A DNA stretch of 64,000 bases, from assembly GCF_003651185.1 (NCBI RefSeq), contig NZ_RCDC01000004.1, positions 2,528,659-2,592,658 of the forward strand. Reading direction: 5' to 3'. Shown in pieces: positions 49,268-60,000 of the stretch. Below the pieces are notes generated by a model, which did not search any database, was not told the origin of the DNA, and was given only the letters and a program-made list of their open reading frames with translations. A program made the translations under genes and the position numbers. Each line of letters starts with the position of its first letter. The first letter of the stretch is position 1. This DNA is from Stenotrophomonas rhizophila (lineage in GTDB: Bacteria > Pseudomonadota > Gammaproteobacteria > Xanthomonadales > Xanthomonadaceae).

Positions 49268-50623
49268 TCATGCCGTGGCCCGCTGGCGGGCGGGAAGCCG
49301 GATCCCGATCCGGGTCCCTGCCCCGGGTTTACTGTCCACCTCGACCTCGCCGCCCGCCGCGCGGACCAGGCTGGCGGTCACCGCCAACCCGAGCCCGGTG
49401 CCCTCACCCATCGGCTTGGTGGTGAAGAACGGTTCCAGGCAGTGGGCGCGGACCTCCGCACTCATGCCCTGGCCGGTATCGCTGACCCGGATCAACAACT
49501 CACCACTGGCGGGCAGGTCGATCAGGGTCAGATCGAACCGGCCGCCATCGGGCATGGCCTGCTCGGCATTCACCGCCAGGCTGAGCAGGATGGACTCCAG
49601 CTGCGCCGGATCGAAGTGGATCTGGCCGGTGGCGCCGTCGGTGGCGACGCGGCACTGCACGCGGTCGCCGAACACCTGCTGGAGCATCGGCTCCATGGCC
49701 ATGACCGTGCCGGCCGCATCCAGCAGCTGGGGGCGCCCCGGGTCCAGCCGGCTGAAATCCAGCAGCCGCCGGCTGACGGTGGCGGCACGGCGGGTCGCCG
49801 ACTGTGCGCCTTGCAGGGCCTCCTGCAGCGCCTCCTCACCGGTACTGCGGCGGGCCTTGGCGAGATATCCCTGGATCAGCGCCAGCACGTGATTGAAGTC
49901 ATGCGCGATGCCACTGGCCAGGCGCCCGACGTTCTCCATCTTCATCGCGTGCACCAACTGCTCGCGCGAGCGCTCTTTCTCCTGGATCTCCAACTGCAGT
50001 TCATCGCGCTTGCCGGCCAGCTCGGCGCTGCGCTGCCGTGCCACCTGCAGGCTCTCGCGCAGCCCGGTCACGCTGTGGTGCAACAGCCAGGCTCCCAGCC
50101 ACGTTCCGAACACAGCTATCGCCAGATCGTTCACCGCAAGCAGGACACGGTCCGGACGGAACATCAGGCTGGAGGCATCCACCCACGCCCCCGCCACCAT
50201 CAACCCGCTCAACCAGGCGGTGGCCCACCCCAGTGGCCGCCGCCCCAGTACGGCGGAGACCAGCAGCACCGGCAGTATCACCACCAGCTGCAGCCGCGAT
50301 TGTGCCGCCAGCCCCCAGTACGTGTAGGCCAGGGTCGCCAGCAGCAACTCGCCGATCACGAACACAGCGGCTGCCCGCAGCGTGCGACCTGCGTGGTGCT
50401 CCAGCAGGCAAACCAGGCACAGCAAGGCGTGAAGGCCGGCGATCAACGGCACCATCACATCCAGGCCGATGCCCATGCGCAGCGCTATCCAGACAGCCAT
50501 GCACAGGTGGAACAGACCCACCATGTGCAGCAGCCCGCGCAGCATGGCATCGGTACGGCGCCCCAGCGAGGGGGATACGCCGGCGACGGGCACGTCGCGG
50601 GGAGAGGGAGGCGGAATGGGCAT
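49268..50623 (-). CDS. Membrane sensor histidine kinase
   Basis: A 451-residue kinase with about five hydrophobic helices in its first 170 residues (HMVGLFHLCMAVWIALRMGI; VMVPLIAGLHALLCLVCLLE; LQLVVILPVLLVSAVLG; VNDLAIAVFGTWLGAWLLHH), a coiled-coil linker, HisKA with ASGIAHDFNHVLALIQGYLA, and an ATPase domain DTGQGMSAEVRAHCLEPFFT and GEGTGLGLAVTASLVRAAGG. It belongs to the NtrB-like group with HDFN-type H-box. No dedicated response regulator is adjacent; the CrbR-like protein 4.4 kb away could be shared. Its ATG is divergent to that of the TPR/GGDEF protein. The start is uncertain. Confidence 0.88.
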   Translation of the reverse strand: MPIPPPSPRDVPVAGVSPSLGRRTDAMLRGLLHMVGLFHLCMAVWIALRMGIGLDVMVPLIAGLHALLCLVCLLEHHAGRTLRAAAVFVIGELLLATLAYTYWGLAAQSRLQLVVILPVLLVSAVLGRRPLGWATAWLSGLMVAGAWVDASSLMFRPDRVLLAVNDLAIAVFGTWLGAWLLHHSVTGLRESLQVARQRSAELAGKRDELQLEIQEKERSREQLVHAMKMENVGRLASGIAHDFNHVLALIQGYLAKARRSTGEEALQEALQGAQSATRRAATVSRRLLDFSRLDPGRPQLLDAAGTVMAMEPMLQQVFGDRVQCRVATDGATGQIHFDPAQLESILLSLAVNAEQAMPDGGRFDLTLIDLPASGELLIRVSDTGQGMSAEVRAHCLEPFFTTKPMGEGTGLGLAVTASLVRAAGGEVEVDSKPGAGTRIGIRLPARQRATA

Positions 50624-50723
50624 GTGTGGCAGAATACAGGCCGAAAGCGACAGCAGCCGGCCCCGAGGGGTCATCCAAATGCGTTGCCGCCTGCCTGCAC
50701 TCGACCGGGAAGTCGTTGCTCCT

Positions 50724-52658
50724 ATGCGTACGTTGTCGCTGGTCCGTCGCGGACTGTCCGCGCTTGTCTGCCTGTTCGCATTGGCCCCGTCCGCTGCGAT
50801 GGCGCAGCGTTCCGCCGACACGGTGCCGCTGACCGCGCAGGTCGAACAGTGTCACGCCTTGTTGACCAGTGAGCCACGCCTGTCGCTGAGCATGGCGCGC
50901 AGCCTGCTGGCCACCCCCTCGCTGCCCGCCTCGATCGAGATCGGTGCGCTGGGCTGCCTGGGCATCGCGCTGCGCTCGCAGGGCCAGCTGGGCCAGACCC
51001 TCGATCTGCCTGACAGGCTGCAGGCCGCCGCTGCGCGCGCCGATGCGGGCAAGGAAGACAGGCTGCGGGCGCACTCCATGGCCGCACACCTGCTGCTCTG
51101 GCGTGGCGAGCACAGCCAGGCCCTGACGCTGACCAACACCTTCCTTGAAGACGCGGTGCGCGAGCGTGACGTGCAGGGCCAGATCGCCGCGCTGATGCAG
51201 ATCGCCATGATCCGCGGCGATGCAATGGGTGACGCACAGGGGGCGCTGACGTATCTGCAGAAAGCCACGGTACTCAGCCAGCACATGCGCCGGCCGCCCA
51301 ACCCGGGCGATCTCATCCTGTATTACAACTATGGCTACGCACTGCTGCGGATGCAGCGGCATGAGGAAGCCAACACGGCCTTCAGCCGGGCCGAGGCGAT
51401 CGGCACGCGGCTGGGCGGGCAGGAGTTGTTCCTGTACCGCATCGCCAGCCATCGCGCTGAAGTCCAGCGTCTGCGCGGCCAGTTGGCCGACGCCGAGGCC
51501 CGGTTCCGCAGCGTGCTCAGCTGGCAGGCAAGGCAAGATCCCCAGGGCCACATCGTGACACTGCAGCGGCTTGCCCGGCTGACCATCGACCAGCACGGTG
51601 CCGAAGCCGCACGTCCGCTGGCCGAGCAGGCCCAGATGCAGGCCGAACGCGGTCAGTTCAACGATGAGATCCGCGAGGGCATGGACCTGCTGGGCGACAT
51701 CCATATCCTGCTGGGCCACCGCGAACAGGCCCTGGGCTACGCGCGCCAGGCACGGGCGATCGACAGCGCGCGCAGCAAGGGTGACATCCTCAACCAGTTG
51801 GCCAAGCTGCAGGCCACTGCCGAGCGCAGCATCGATCCGGCCGAGGTCAATGCGGTGCAGGATCTGGACCGCGTCCGTGTGCTTCGCAACGGCGCGCTGA
51901 TCGCCCTGCTGGTGGTCGTCACGGTCGCCACGGTGCTCCTGTTGCGCATGCGGCGGCAGCGGCAGCGATTGGCGCTGCTGAGCAGTACCGACTGGGTGAC
52001 CGGTACAGTCAACCGCCGTGAGGCCGAGCGGCTGCTGAGCCTGGAGTTGGCCAAGGCCGGAGGCGGGCAGCGCAGCGTGGTGATGCTGCTGGAACTGGAC
52101 GCTTTCAAGGCGCTGAACGAGCAGCATGGCCAGGCAGCGGGGGATGCCGTGCTGCGTGCGGTGACCCGATGCCTGCGCCAGCACAGCGACCGCCATGATC
52201 GGATCGCCCGCTGGGCGGGCGGCACCTTCCTCGTGGTCCGTCACGATACCGCCGCCGCAGCGGCCCAGGCGCTGGCCAATCGCCTGCGCGCGGCGATCGA
52301 ACGGCTGGTGGTGGATATCGGCCCGGGCCAGCACCTGACGCTCACCGCCACTCTCGGGGTGGCCCCCCTGCCGCTGTTCCCCACTGCACCGGCTACGCTG
52401 GAGGACAGCCTGCGCGCAGCCGATCGAGCGCTGCAGAGTGCCCGCCGCAGTGGCCACAATGCCTGGGCCATGCTCTGGGGCGAAGAAGCTGGCCGTGATG
52501 TGGATCTGTACAGCCTGCTGCACGACCCCGCACGGGCGATGGCCTGCGGCTGGGTGTCATTGGCCGGAAGCCGGCCGATGGCCTGGCTTCCGCCACGCCA
52601 GGAGCCTGCACGTCCCGCAGTGGATCAGGACGTGCAGACCGGCCGCGGACAGCGCTGA
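50724..52658 (+). CDS. TPR protein with degenerate GGDEF domain
   Basis: A 644-residue protein with a signal peptide (VRRGLSALVCLFALAPSAAMA), a periplasmic TPR-like helical region to about residue 385, a TM helix (LIALLVVVTVATVLLLRMR, about 390-410), and a cytoplasmic GGDEF-like domain. The signature is altered: WAGGTFLVV where GG[DE]EF is expected, and LELDAFKALNEQHGQAAGDA for the metal site. It is therefore probably not a diguanylate cyclase, but may bind or sense. The start is at the ATG before the signal peptide; an ATG at 50679 with GAGGGG upstream is an alternative that adds 15 residues. Confidence 0.82.
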   Translation: MRTLSLVRRGLSALVCLFALAPSAAMAQRSADTVPLTAQVEQCHALLTSEPRLSLSMARSLLATPSLPASIEIGALGCLGIALRSQGQLGQTLDLPDRLQAAAARADAGKEDRLRAHSMAAHLLLWRGEHSQALTLTNTFLEDAVRERDVQGQIAALMQIAMIRGDAMGDAQGALTYLQKATVLSQHMRRPPNPGDLILYYNYGYALLRMQRHEEANTAFSRAEAIGTRLGGQELFLYRIASHRAEVQRLRGQLADAEARFRSVLSWQARQDPQGHIVTLQRLARLTIDQHGAEAARPLAEQAQMQAERGQFNDEIREGMDLLGDIHILLGHREQALGYARQARAIDSARSKGDILNQLAKLQATAERSIDPAEVNAVQDLDRVRVLRNGALIALLVVVTVATVLLLRMRRQRQRLALLSSTDWVTGTVNRREAERLLSLELAKAGGGQRSVVMLLELDAFKALNEQHGQAAGDAVLRAVTRCLRQHSDRHDRIARWAGGTFLVVRHDTAAAAAQALANRLRAAIERLVVDIGPGQHLTLTATLGVAPLPLFPTAPATLEDSLRAADRALQSARRSGHNAWAMLWGEEAGRDVDLYSLLHDPARAMACGWVSLAGSRPMAWLPPRQEPARPAVDQDVQTGRGQR

Positions 52659-52678
52659 TCGCGCAGGCGGATCAGCGC
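52652..52678. terminator. Hairpin spanning two convergent stop codons
   Basis: GCGCTGAT (52652-52659) and ATCAGCGC (52671-52678) pair over an 11-base loop. The TGA stop of the GGDEF gene and the TGA of the OmpA-type gene both lie in the arms. No T run. A weaker counterpart of the inverted repeat between hemF and the DUF421 gene. Confidence 0.3.
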
Positions 52679-53682
52679 GTCACCTCGAACCGCACCTCCA
52701 CCCGCCGGTTCGGCAACAGGCATTCCAGCAGCGCGGCCCGCGGGCGCACGCCATCGCATTGCTGCACCTGCTGGGTATCGCCCTTGTACTCATAGCGGAT
52801 GCGATCCGGATCGATACCCCGCCCGATCAGCAGCTCGCGCACGGTACGGGCACGCCGCTCGGACAACGCCTGGTTGGCATCGAAGCCACGCCCCTGCATG
52901 CGGTCGGCATGACCCACCAGGGTCACACCGTCCAGCTGCAGTGACTCATCGGCGATGCTGGCCAGCGCGCGGTCCACGCTTTCCAGCGAGTAGGTGCGGA
53001 TGTCGCGGTACGCATCACGGTCGAACTCGAACAGCACATTGGCCACCAATGGCCCCGGCGCAGCGACGATGGCCGGGGCGACGTCGCACTGGCGGGCCAG
53101 CGCCTCGGCGTCATTGACCAGTTCCTCGGCGATCTGGATATACGGCTTGGAATGGCGCCACTGCTGCTGGTTGAACTCATTGCCGGCATGCACCAGCTCG
53201 ACCTCACCACAGGCGACCTGCTGCTGCGCGCACACGAAGCCCGGCGCACCGTGCAGTACCCGCAGGCGCTGCCACAGGTCATCGCGCAGGTACTTGGCGT
53301 TGTTCACCAGCGGCGTATCGGTGGGCAGCGGCGAGACGCCCTGCTCCATGCCGATGATCAGCTTCTCCGATTCGGTCAGCGCCTGCTGCGGGAACGCACT
53401 GCGATCGTTGCGGCTGTACTCGTGGAAGGACACGTCCAGCCAGCACTGCGCCTTGGACAGGTGGTAGTCGCGGATCGGCCGCCCACCGTCATTGAGCGCT
53501 TGGATGCGGCCCTGGGTGGCCTCATAGGTGCCATGGTCGGCATGGATCGCCTCATCGGTGATGCGCTGCTGCTGCGGCACCAACTGCGCCTGCTGCGCGC
53601 CGGCGGGACCGGCCACGGCAGCCAGAAGGGCCGCGGCAAGCAGCGACGGAGCAATACGGTCAATCGGGGAAAGGGTCGTCAT
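52672..53682 (-). CDS. OmpA-family peptidoglycan-binding protein
   Basis: A 336-residue protein with a signal peptide (APSLLAAALLAAVAGPAGAQ). The middle region is helical (KAQCWLDVSFHEYSRNDRSA, SKPYIQIAEELVNDAEALAR) with cysteine pairs. The C-terminal 120 residues are an OmpA domain: ANVLFEFDRDAYRDIRTYSL, LVGHADRMQGRGFDANQALS, ERRARTVRELLIGRGIDPDR and LLPNRRVEVRFEV. This domain holds peptidoglycan noncovalently. GAGGA precedes the ATG at seven bases. It is the last gene of the surface-protein operon, ten bases after the barrel gene. Confidence 0.88.
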   Translation of the reverse strand: MTTLSPIDRIAPSLLAAALLAAVAGPAGAQQAQLVPQQQRITDEAIHADHGTYEATQGRIQALNDGGRPIRDYHLSKAQCWLDVSFHEYSRNDRSAFPQQALTESEKLIIGMEQGVSPLPTDTPLVNNAKYLRDDLWQRLRVLHGAPGFVCAQQQVACGEVELVHAGNEFNQQQWRHSKPYIQIAEELVNDAEALARQCDVAPAIVAAPGPLVANVLFEFDRDAYRDIRTYSLESVDRALASIADESLQLDGVTLVGHADRMQGRGFDANQALSERRARTVRELLIGRGIDPDRIRYEYKGDTQQVQQCDGVRPRAALLECLLPNRRVEVRFEVTR

Positions 53683-53692
53683 CAGGGCATCC

Positions 53693-56600
53693 TCAGCGTG
53701 CCGGGTCGCGGTAGCGGACGGGGTCCGGCCGGAAAAGGTCTTCATCGAACTTGAAGCGCAGGCGCAGGAACACGCCCTGCTGGGTGTACTCGTAACCGTT
53801 CAGGTCACGATCGCCGGCGAAGCCGCTCCAGTTGTAGCCGGCCGACAGCCACAGGTTCTGCCGCAGCAGGCGGCCGACCTCCATGCCGTAGGCGTACTGG
53901 TTGGCACCGCTCTGCCCACGGAAGGTGGAGCCCAGCACGCCGATATCCCAGTTCTCGGTGATGTCGTACACCACGCGGCCGGAGAACAGCATCGCGCGGA
54001 AGCGGCTGTTGACCCGTGCACTGTCGGTGTAGGCGAACTGGTCCTGTTGCCACTTGCCGGCCACGCGGCCGGTGAACCACCACGGTCGCGACGGGTGCCA
54101 GTCGGCATGCGCCGAGACGATGTGCGCGCGGGTGCGTACGTCCTGGCTGCTGCCATCAATGGTGTTGCCGTCGGACAGGGTCAGGCCGCTTTCATCGCGC
54201 TCCAGCTTGTACTCGTAGCGGGCCAGCGCGTTGATCCGGTTGCGGTCGACATCGCGGTAGGCCACGCCGAGCTGGAAACGATCCTGCAGCACATCGCCGC
54301 GGGCCTCGTAGCGGGTGCTGAGCAGATAGTTGCGCGCCAGCAGTGTCCAGTCACGGCTGAGCTTGCGGGCGAGCATGAACTGCAGCAGCGTGGTGTTGAA
54401 CGCCTCGTTGGCCTCGGTATCGGGCACGTCTTCGGAGATGCGGTGCTCGGCACGGATCGCCCCGCGCCACAGCGGGTTGGCGCTGTAGTCCAGCGCCAGT
54501 GCCAGGCCGGTGCTGTCCCCGGTGCTGCCGTCGATCACCTTGACGTGCTCGGCCGAGCTGGCCAGGCGCAGGCCTTCGCGGATGTCCCAGTTGTTGCGGA
54601 TACCCGAGGCGGCCTGCACATCGCGGCCGCTGATCGAGTCACGCAGGCGGTACTCGCTGAAGGTCTGGGTATCGCGCAGGTAGCTGCTGTCGATACCGAA
54701 CACCAGCGCATCGGCTTCACGGTCGGTGGTGGTGATGCCGTAGGCGCTGGTCAGGCCGGTCTGCTTCTCATACCGGCCATACACGCGGCTGCGTTCGAAC
54801 ACCTGGTAATCCAGGCCGGCCGCCAGCCGCTTGCGGTCCTCGCCGCTGACGCTGTGCTCCACTTCCGCACCCGCGCTGAGGCGATCGCTCAGGCGGTAGC
54901 CCAGGCCGAACCGGGCACTGTCCGATTCCAGCTCGGTGCCGACCGGCAGGTCGCTGGTAATCGGGCTGCCACTGCTGCTGCCGTTGATGACCATCAGGCC
55001 GGTCAGCGGATCCAGCGCCTGTTGGCCGTAGCCCAGTGCGCCGCCACCGGATCCGGTCGCAAACCCACCGGTGAGACCGCCAGCATTGCCGAACGGCACC
55101 CCGGACGACCACGGCGAGGTCACGCCGATGGTCTCGCGGATGCTGCGCACGCCCAGGTCCACGGTCAGCCGTTCGGTAGCACCGATGCGTACACCGGCAC
55201 CGCCGGCGTCGCGCTTGCCGCCATCGGGGTTGCGGTCCTCGCTGCGCAGGCCTTCCACATACAGTTCCAGCCGCGGGCCCACCCGGTATGCCAACCGCGC
55301 GTTGTACTCGCCACGGCCACCGTACAACGGTGCGGCCGGGTTGTTGAAGGCCGGATCGGTACGTGCGGCGAATACGCGGGCGTCGAGCTTGTCGGCGCTG
55401 TGCGCGAACTCCACCCGCCAGGCATCGCCCTCGACCTCCCCGGTGATGTCCTTCAGGCCCTGCGAGGTGATCTGGTTGATCGAGTTGGTGTTGACCTCGC
55501 TGCGGGTGCGCGCGAACTCGGCGACCAGCAGCGTGTTGGCGCCGAACCGGTAGCTCGCGTTCGCGCTGCCCATCTTGAACTCCGCATAGGGATTGCGGTC
55601 ATCGACCGCCGCCGCGCCGACCTCGAGCTGCTCGGTGAGTTTGACCTGCGCATCGGCGCCGACCACCCAGAACTTCTCGGTGCCCTGGTCCAGCTCATAG
55701 GTGATGCGCAGCGACACCGGATTGAGATCGCTGTCGAAGGCCGGCAGGAACTGATTGAGCAGGATGCGGCCGGAGAACGGTTCGAAGCTGTAATCGACCA
55801 ACCGCGCGAGCGAGCGCACCGAGGTGATGCGGGTGGGCTGGTTGCGATCGCGCACGATCACCTCCACCCGCTCGCTGCCTTCCAGCACGGCGTTGTTGCG
55901 CAGCGCATACGGGCCACTGCCCTGGCTGCGGAACTCCTCGATCACCTGGCGCAGCGAATCCTGCATCGCAAACACGTTGCTGCGCACGCGCTCGCTTTCG
56001 AAATGCCAGCCCAGGCCGGTAGCGGTGCGGTTGTAGGTGCCCAGGCTGCGCTGCGGGATCGCACCACTGCCGCCGATGCCGGTTGCGGTGGCCAGCGTAT
56101 CGCCGGTCTGGAAGTCGCCGTACAGCAGGTAGCTGCGCTGGTTGTCGATGCGCACGTAAAGACGCTCGGCCGAACGCGCATCGAAGCCGCGCAGCGAAGA
56201 ATCCCCGTAGACCGGGTAGAACTCTTCGGGCTGGATATCGCGCAGCAGGCGACCACGGGTGTCCTTGTCCGAGTCGTAGGCGGCGGTGAGCAGGTACTCG
56301 CCCTTGATCCGGCCCTTGACGAAGAACGCGGTGCGCGCGGCGGCGTTGGCCTTGCCGTTGTTGAACTGGCGTTCCCAGCGGCGGATGTCACGGTCGAAGG
56401 CATCGTGATGCTCCACCGGCGAGATCAGGCCGGCGTTGCTGCGCCGGCGGAAGTTGACCACGCCTTCGATCAGACCGGTGGCCAGCAGCTCACGCATTTC
56501 CGGCAGGAACCCGATCGTGCCCTGCGCCGTCTCGGCGCCGGCAGTGATGCGCAGCACCACGTCCTGCGGCTCATGCGGGGCAAGCAGGTCGAATTCGGCC

Positions 56601-57049
56601 ACGCCATCGACCACCTGCAGCTGGATGCCCGGAGTGACCTTGTCGGCGTCCAGCGCGCCCGGACCGAGTTCATCGGTGCGCGAGCCGGGCAGGCGGATGC
56701 GGCCACCACTGGTCTCGATCGTGGCATAGGTGGTGCCGGCCAGCGCGCGGCCGGCGGCGTCCAGCAGCTGCACACGCACATGCACGGCGCTCTGGCCATC
56801 GGCCGGTACGCCATCACGGTCCAACTCGACCAGGATCCGGTCGAGCGTGCCCGGCACCGCGCTGTCCAGCGCGCGCGGGGCAGCATCGGTACTGGCCGGG
56901 CTGCGCGGGTACAAGGTGCTGGCATCGCCCAGCACCGGCGTGAAGCGGCCGGGGCTGCCGACGCTCTGCGCCATGGCCGGCACGGCAGCCAGGGCGCAGG
57001 CGAGCAGGCTCAGGCGCGGCAGGCGGGACAACGTCGCGACGCGGCTCAT
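53693..57049 (-). CDS. Large outer-membrane beta-barrel protein with N-terminal Ig-like region
   Basis: A 1,118-residue protein with a signal peptide (LSLLACALAAVPAMA). Residues about 65-175 have Ig-like character (ILVELDRDGVPADGQSAVHV; YATIETSGGRIRLPG; EFDLLAPHEPQDVVLRITAG). From about 215 to the end, alternating hydrophobic strands with aromatic girdles (e.g. YLLTAAYDSDKDTRGRLLRD; YRVGPRLELYVEGLRSEDRN; RFGLGYRLSDRLSAGAEVEH; WLSAGYNWSGFAGDRDLNG) suggest 20 or more beta-strands. There is no TonB box or plug motif I can recognise. Ends RYRDPAR, without the usual C-terminal Phe. Overlaps the repeat protein gene by ATGA (57046-57049). Possibly its exporter or outer-membrane anchor. Confidence 0.78.
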   Translation of the reverse strand: MSRVATLSRLPRLSLLACALAAVPAMAQSVGSPGRFTPVLGDASTLYPRSPASTDAAPRALDSAVPGTLDRILVELDRDGVPADGQSAVHVRVQLLDAAGRALAGTTYATIETSGGRIRLPGSRTDELGPGALDADKVTPGIQLQVVDGVAEFDLLAPHEPQDVVLRITAGAETAQGTIGFLPEMRELLATGLIEGVVNFRRRSNAGLISPVEHHDAFDRDIRRWERQFNNGKANAAARTAFFVKGRIKGEYLLTAAYDSDKDTRGRLLRDIQPEEFYPVYGDSSLRGFDARSAERLYVRIDNQRSYLLYGDFQTGDTLATATGIGGSGAIPQRSLGTYNRTATGLGWHFESERVRSNVFAMQDSLRQVIEEFRSQGSGPYALRNNAVLEGSERVEVIVRDRNQPTRITSVRSLARLVDYSFEPFSGRILLNQFLPAFDSDLNPVSLRITYELDQGTEKFWVVGADAQVKLTEQLEVGAAAVDDRNPYAEFKMGSANASYRFGANTLLVAEFARTRSEVNTNSINQITSQGLKDITGEVEGDAWRVEFAHSADKLDARVFAARTDPAFNNPAAPLYGGRGEYNARLAYRVGPRLELYVEGLRSEDRNPDGGKRDAGGAGVRIGATERLTVDLGVRSIRETIGVTSPWSSGVPFGNAGGLTGGFATGSGGGALGYGQQALDPLTGLMVINGSSSGSPITSDLPVGTELESDSARFGLGYRLSDRLSAGAEVEHSVSGEDRKRLAAGLDYQVFERSRVYGRYEKQTGLTSAYGITTTDREADALVFGIDSSYLRDTQTFSEYRLRDSISGRDVQAASGIRNNWDIREGLRLASSAEHVKVIDGSTGDSTGLALALDYSANPLWRGAIRAEHRISEDVPDTEANEAFNTTLLQFMLARKLSRDWTLLARNYLLSTRYEARGDVLQDRFQLGVAYRDVDRNRINALARYEYKLERDESGLTLSDGNTIDGSSQDVRTRAHIVSAHADWHPSRPWWFTGRVAGKWQQDQFAYTDSARVNSRFRAMLFSGRVVYDITENWDIGVLGSTFRGQSGANQYAYGMEVGRLLRQNLWLSAGYNWSGFAGDRDLNGYEYTQQGVFLRLRFKFDEDLFRPDPVRYRDPAR

Positions 57050-60000
57050 GGCTGGCCCTCCGTCGAAGCGCCGGCAGCGGGCGGATGGGCTCTGGGTTGC
57101 ACGATCGGTCTCTGGTTGGCCGAGTCGGTCGCCTGTTGCGGCGCCCGCGCGGGTTTGCTGTCGAAACGCAGCGGCGGCTGCCCGGTCTCGGTCTCCGGCG
57201 CACGCACCTCACCCTGGGTACGGCGGGCCTTGACCTGCTCCAGCACCGGGTTGGCACAGCTGCCTTCGATGAAGTCAGCACGGTGCAGCTCACCGTTCTT
57301 GAGGTCCAGGAACAGGCTGTCGGCATCGCCCAGGTTGCGGTTGCTGCTGGTGGTCAGGCGCGCGCCGAGCGGCAACGTGCTGGCATCCACCTTCAGCGTG
57401 TGGCTCTGCGGCGGCAGGCCGCAGTAGCTGTACTTGCCCTCCGAATCGCTGATCACCCAGGTGCCGTCGGAGAAGTACAGCCGCACGCCGGGGATGCCCA
57501 GTTCTTCGCGGTCCTGCACGTGGTTGTTGTTGCAGTCCACGAACACCTTGCCGAGCACGCAGGCCTGGTCGGTGAATACACCGCCGGTGACGCGCACGCG
57601 GTACTCGGCACGGTTGGACGGCAATGCACCCGGCAGCGGCGTGAGGCTGCCGGTGTCGATGCAGCCGCCACTGAAGGCACAGCCGAACGCCTGTGCGCGG
57701 TTGATGCCATCGCCCTGCTGCGCGCCCACGCCCACCCGCACGCGGTAGGTCAGCACGATCTGGCCACCGACCGTGATCGGGCCGACATCAAAGCCCAGCA
57801 ACGGGCCCGGCTTGCCGGACGGATCGGTGACGGCGCGGCCATCGGCACGCGCGGTGCCGTCGATGTAGGTGAAGCCGCGCGGCAGGCGATCGATCACGTT
57901 GACCGTGCGCAGCGCGCTGCCCGCGGTCTGGCGGATGGTGATCGTGTACTGCACGGTGTCGCCGATCTCCGCGGTCTGGCGGTCACCGTTCTTGCTGATC
58001 GCCAGGCCGGTCGCTACCGCGGTGTCCAGCGGCAGGTGGTTGTTGATGATGGCCGCGGTGTCCGAGCCGGCGAACAGGCCGAGGTAGTACTGCGTCGCCA
58101 TGCCGACCGCACCGGTCGGTGCCAGACGATTCGGCTGCACCAAGTGGTTGGCACCGGCGCTGCCGGCCGGCGACAGCGAGCCGCCCTGCGGTGGGATCAG
58201 AGACGAGACGAACTGATAGCTGCCCGGCGGCGTCACGGTGAGCTGGAATTCGCAGCGGGCCGGCGCGGCCGGGCCGAAGGCGAACTGATAGAAGCCCTCG
58301 CTGCCCACCGTCATCGAGATCGCGCTGCCTTCCAGGCGATAGCCGCCGCTGCCGGCATTGAGCACCGAGGTGCGCGGGTCGTAGCCGGCACACAGGCCGA
58401 CCGGCGCCAGGGTCACGATCGAGCCCGGAACCGGGTCGCGGGTGGTGGCGTCGTAGACCACGCCCGACGGATCCACCGGCAGGCTCTGCTGCGGCAGGTG
58501 CTGGCCCGGGCGGAGCACGACTTCCAGCTGGCTGGTGCCGTTCTCGTTGATCCGGCAGGCGCTGACCCCGGCGCGCGCGATGGCGGCCGGTGCGTCGCAG
58601 GCTTCCTGGATCCCGGCCACGGTTTCGCGGGTGACCGGATTCGGCCACAGGATGTTGGAGGTCGGATCGCGGAAGCGGATGTTCCAGGTCACGCCCGGCA
58701 CCACGTCGCCGAAGCGGTAGCTGCCGTCGGCACCGGTCGTGGTGGTCTTCACCACCTGGCCGCTGGCCGGGTCGACCAGCTCGACGACCCACGATGGCAG
58801 GCGCTTGTCGCCGCCGTCCAGCAGCTGGTCATCGCTGCCGATGTCGTACCACACCGTACCGCCGACCGAGGCGGCCAGCTGGACGGCATTGGGCACGCGG
58901 CAGGCGTTGAACTGGATCGTTTCCACGCACTCGGGCAGCTGGGTCACATCGCCCTCGAACGCGCCGCGCTCGGCCGGGGTCGGTGCGCGGAATTCATTCT
59001 CGCCACCGCCTTCGACCAGCACCGCATTGTTCACGGTACCCGCTTCCGCGGCGGCAGCACCGACCAGCACCTGCACCTCGATGGTGTCCACCGAGGTGGC
59101 GCCGGCGGCCAGCACCTGCTGGCTGCGGCAATCGAAGCGGGTGTCGCCCACTGCGCCGGTGCAGACCCAACCGGTCCCGCTCGGCGCCGCCGCCAGGGTC
59201 AGCCCCTGCGGCAGCCGGTCGTGCACGGTGTATTCGCCGCGCGACGACTGCTGCCCGCCATTGCGCACCCGGAGGGTGTACGTGGCGATGTTGTTGACGG
59301 TGAAGCGTGCGCTGCCCGCGGTCTTGGTGACCAGCATGTCCGGCGAATCGCCGATCTCACCGAAATTGTTGTCGATCGAGTCCCCGCCCAGCGGCAACAC
59401 GATCTGGCTGACCGCCGAGGGCACCGTGTCGCGGCCGGTGGCCACGCCGGTGACGACACCGTCCACGGCGCCGGCACTGGTGATGCCGTTGAGGGTCTGC
59501 GGCGGCTGGGTCGGCTCGGTCACCGTATAGGTGCCCGGACGCAGCTCGTCGAAGCGATAGCGGCCTTCGGCATCGGTGGTAAGCGTGATCGAGACCGCCT
59601 GGCCCAGATCATCGGTGCCGGTCAGCACCACGGTGACGTTGGCGATGCCGCCCTCACCTGCGTCGACCACGCCGTTGTCGTTGCTGTCGTTGTAGACCCG
59701 GCCGGCGATGCTGCCGGTCGGGATCTCACCGAAGTTGTTGTTCACCGACTGCTGGTTCACGCCCAGCACCACGCCGGTGATCTTCGACGGCGTGCTGCCC
59801 GGCGCGGTCACGCTGCCACCGGTGCTGCCGGCCACGGTACGGCCGTCACGGGTGCCCGCCGGCTGGTCCGGCTCGGTGACCGTGTAGGTGCCCGGCGGCA
59901 GGTCGCTGAAGCTGTAGTTGCCCTCGGCATCGGTCACGGTGTCGCGGGTGATCGGATTGCCCACCAGGTCGGTGCCGGTCAGGGTGATGGTGACGTTGGC

